Under the pieces are notes generated by a model. That model was not told the DNA's origin and searched no databases. It saw nothing but the letters and a program-made list of their open reading frames with translations. This document shows positions 62,285-64,000 of a stretch of 64,000 nt of DNA, piece after piece. This stretch comes from Yarrowia lipolytica. Its lineage: Eukaryota; Ascomycota; Dipodascomycetes; Dipodascales. The stretch spans positions 186,001 to 250,000 of the forward strand of contig NC_090773.1 in assembly GCF_001761485.1 (NCBI RefSeq). Direction: 5' to 3'. The position numbers and the translations under genes were made by a program. Every line of letters starts with the position of its first letter. The stretch's first letter is position 1.

Positions 62285-63266
62285 AGCAACCGCACCGGTC
62301 AAGACGACATCGACCAATCCAACAATGAACCAGAATCTGATCTCAACTCTACCACTGGTGACACGATCAACAATGCAACTACTACGAGAGCGAAGCATTT
62401 AAGACACATCCTCGAATCGTGAGAGCGTTTAGCACACACCGACCGATGGCACAGTCAATATTGCTGCTTGTAACAACAGTCAGGCAGCCAGTACTAGCAC
62501 TCGAACACCAGATCAGGGGTTTCCTCAACTGGAAGCACGATTGCCGACGTTTTCCAAGTAGATTTGCATAAATGGTGTCGTTCAACCGCGTGTGTTTGGT
62601 GCAGATTGGCTTGCCCTATGGCGGAAGAAGGTACAGTCATCTGTTTTTAATGGCGGTGATGACTACAACCTGAACTTCATCCCCCAGGGCATTGATAAAT
62701 GCTGTTAGTGGCCTCTGGCTGGCCTTGGACCGGAAGCCAGTGGGGCTAGTAGTGAAACGATTGAAGCACTGGCTCCAATTGACTTCTCTTGTTTGGTGCT
62801 AAGACAGAGGACCGTTGATGCCATTGTTCTGGCAAGCTAGTGTTTTTAGAGGCAACCACGATCGATGTGCCTTTTACTTCATCGTGGGTAGACCTGTGAT
62901 TTCATTTTTTTATGGTAAGAATACTGTGCCAGTTGGTCTCATTGATACCACAGGAGTCGCAATTGTGGCTAACCAGTATAATTTACCAGAATACTGGTGT
63001 ATTTCTCTGAAAAGCAATAAGAAAGGCCACGTTGATGTCAATACGGCTTTCGAGGCATGGCGGCCGACCAAAAAACACTGCTTTATTGGGTCCACGTATC
63101 AGAGGTACCGGATGTACCCCGTGGCGAGTATTAATAGACGAGTTGGCGGACTCGGAGAAGACTCAGGACATGTTGAAGGGCTTCCTAAACAATACTCGAG
63201 GTCACTCTGCAATGGTCTCTCACAAGCTGTTGGAGCTGGAGGAGACGTTGGAGACTGCAAACTGAT
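62285..63266 (+). pseudogene. Decayed protein-coding gene of unknown family
   Basis: Across about 1 kb, all reading left to right, codon-like protein signal persists but is divided among frames and interrupted, so the gene looks broken at several places. The 5' portion would encode Ser-, Thr- and Asn-rich sequence; the middle has natural-looking hydrophobic and charged mixtures; the 3' portion ends with a helical, acidic segment (SHKLLELEETLETAN). One intact frame of 156 codons begins at 62815. I do not recognise a family, and cannot exclude that it derives from a mobile element. Its position inside a patch of small lineage-specific genes fits local gene turnover. Confidence 0.5.
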
Positions 63267-63376
63267 GGCCGCGCGCAGTGGATAATATAGGGTGCTTGAA
63301 CGAGTTATAATTATTGCAAGTTATGGTAGGATATCGCTAGTATTGCAACTCTGACCGTCTGATAAGATCCTGATCA

Positions 63377-63973
63377 TCAATTGAGCAGCTCGTGTGAAGT
63401 GGACTGCGACTGTTCGTATGTGGGAGGAAGATCAAGCTCAGATTCCGACTGAGATTGTTGCTGAGATCGAACTGAGTCAGTCACATGATCCTGGGATGGG
63501 TGTGAGACATTCGCACGGAAAGGGGAGGAAGATCTCATGTCGGGAATGTGATCTACAACTTGTCTCTGACTGGAGCCTTGTTCAAAAACGTCCATACCTT
63601 CGTACCCGTGACCCTGAGTGCTGCTATAGCCAGGTTGGACCTGCAAGGGGTTAATTACAAATCCCTGTGGCATACCATAGCCCAGGACAGGCAGGATGGC
63701 GTTCCGGGCTTGCTGCTGGGCCTGCATCTGGATGTTCTGGGCCTGCTGCTGGATCTGTTGCCTGAGATCACGAGTCTGTTGCTGGACCTGCTGTTGGATA
63801 TCACGTGTCTGTTGTTGAATAGCACGTGAATGCTGGTCGGTGTCATTGTTCGGGTTCTGAAAACTCGTGCCATCTAATATTGATTGATTGTTATTGTTGA
63901 AACCTGATGAAGAGTCGAAAAACTGCTCGCGGGAGTCCTGGTATCGCGACTTGATCTCCTTGTCAATGGTCAT
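63377..63973 (-). CDS. Gln-rich protein with C-terminal PPxY motif
   Basis: The 198-residue protein has a hydrophilic N-terminus (MTIDKEIKSRYQDSRE), a strongly Gln-rich region at about 50-92 with repeats of the type QQQTRDIQQQ, a small hydrophobic centre (ILPVLGYGMPQGFVINP), and a Ser/Gln/Glu tail ending in LDLPPTYEQSQS. The PPTY is a canonical PPxY WW-domain ligand and its context SESELDLPPTYE resembles SEDELDPPPSYYE of the small protein at 60053-60304. The N-terminal parts are unrelated. No catalytic domain is visible. The ATG at 63973 lies 28 bases from the window edge, so its promoter is outside. Confidence 0.68.
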   Translation of the reverse strand: MTIDKEIKSRYQDSREQFFDSSSGFNNNNQSILDGTSFQNPNNDTDQHSRAIQQQTRDIQQQVQQQTRDLRQQIQQQAQNIQMQAQQQARNAILPVLGYGMPQGFVINPLQVQPGYSSTQGHGYEGMDVFEQGSSQRQVVDHIPDMRSSSPFRANVSHPSQDHVTDSVRSQQQSQSESELDLPPTYEQSQSTSHELLN

Positions 63974-64000
63974 TGTGGGTGTCGGCGGTTAATACAGACA

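Noticed and set aside
1-64000. CRISPR arrays, rRNA genes, telomeric repeats, intact transposons or LTR elements
   Set aside because: I saw no regularly spaced repeats with spacers, no 5S/18S/26S-like sequence, no telomere units, and no reverse transcriptase, integrase or transposase coding signal. Short LTR or terminal-repeat relics without coding parts cannot be excluded by eye.

Overview
The window looks like nuclear DNA of the yeast Yarrowia lipolytica. The grounds are sparse, mostly intron-less genes separated by long spacers, heavy use of CGA for arginine, an intron whose CTAAC branch site abuts its acceptor, intron-containing Pol III tRNA genes, and a 579-residue SNF1 kinase of the length I recall for this species (chromosome D, from memory). 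I support 26 protein genes, three tRNA genes and one relic gene.

Left part (1-20 kb): an APSES transcription factor (StuA/Efg1/Phd1 type, minus) with 5.8 kb of gene-free DNA on its 5' side; an L-type lectin cargo receptor divergent from the tRNA pseudouridine synthase PUS7; a tRNA-Lys; a peroxisomal 2,4-dienoyl-CoA reductase (SPS19); an SRPBCC-domain protein; an MDR oxidoreductase; and a small cysteine-containing orphan.

Middle (20-46 kb): a TANGO2/NRDE-family protein whose true start needs splicing; RNA polymerase I subunit RPA34 divergent from mitoribosomal uS5m; tRNA-Ala; tRNA-Trp with an unusual tail; RTF1 of the Paf1 complex divergent from an RMD1/RMD8-family membrane protein; EOS1; an IRC24-like reductase; HLJ1; and a GPI-anchored yapsin.

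Right part (45-64 kb): a PQ-loop transporter, an orphan divergent from a PWI-domain splicing factor, SNF1, an ARMH3/DUF1741 protein, an Hst3/Hst4-type sirtuin, a second MDR oxidoreductase, and then a lineage-specific-looking stretch. That stretch holds three small proteins with C-terminal [L/P]PxY-type motifs, two of them tandem paralogues, around a decayed gene.

There is no operon logic. Functional themes are gene expression (RTF1, RPA34, PWI, PUS7, uS5m, APSES, sirtuin), secretory-pathway and membrane functions (lectin, TANGO2, EOS1, HLJ1, yapsin, PQ-loop), and carbon or lipid metabolism (SNF1, SPS19, the reductases). The most unusual signals are the PPxY cluster, a 10-bp dyad word (CTACAAGTAG) found eleven times and only between genes, a tRNA-like tail behind tRNA-Trp, and a CACGTG cluster between two convergent genes.
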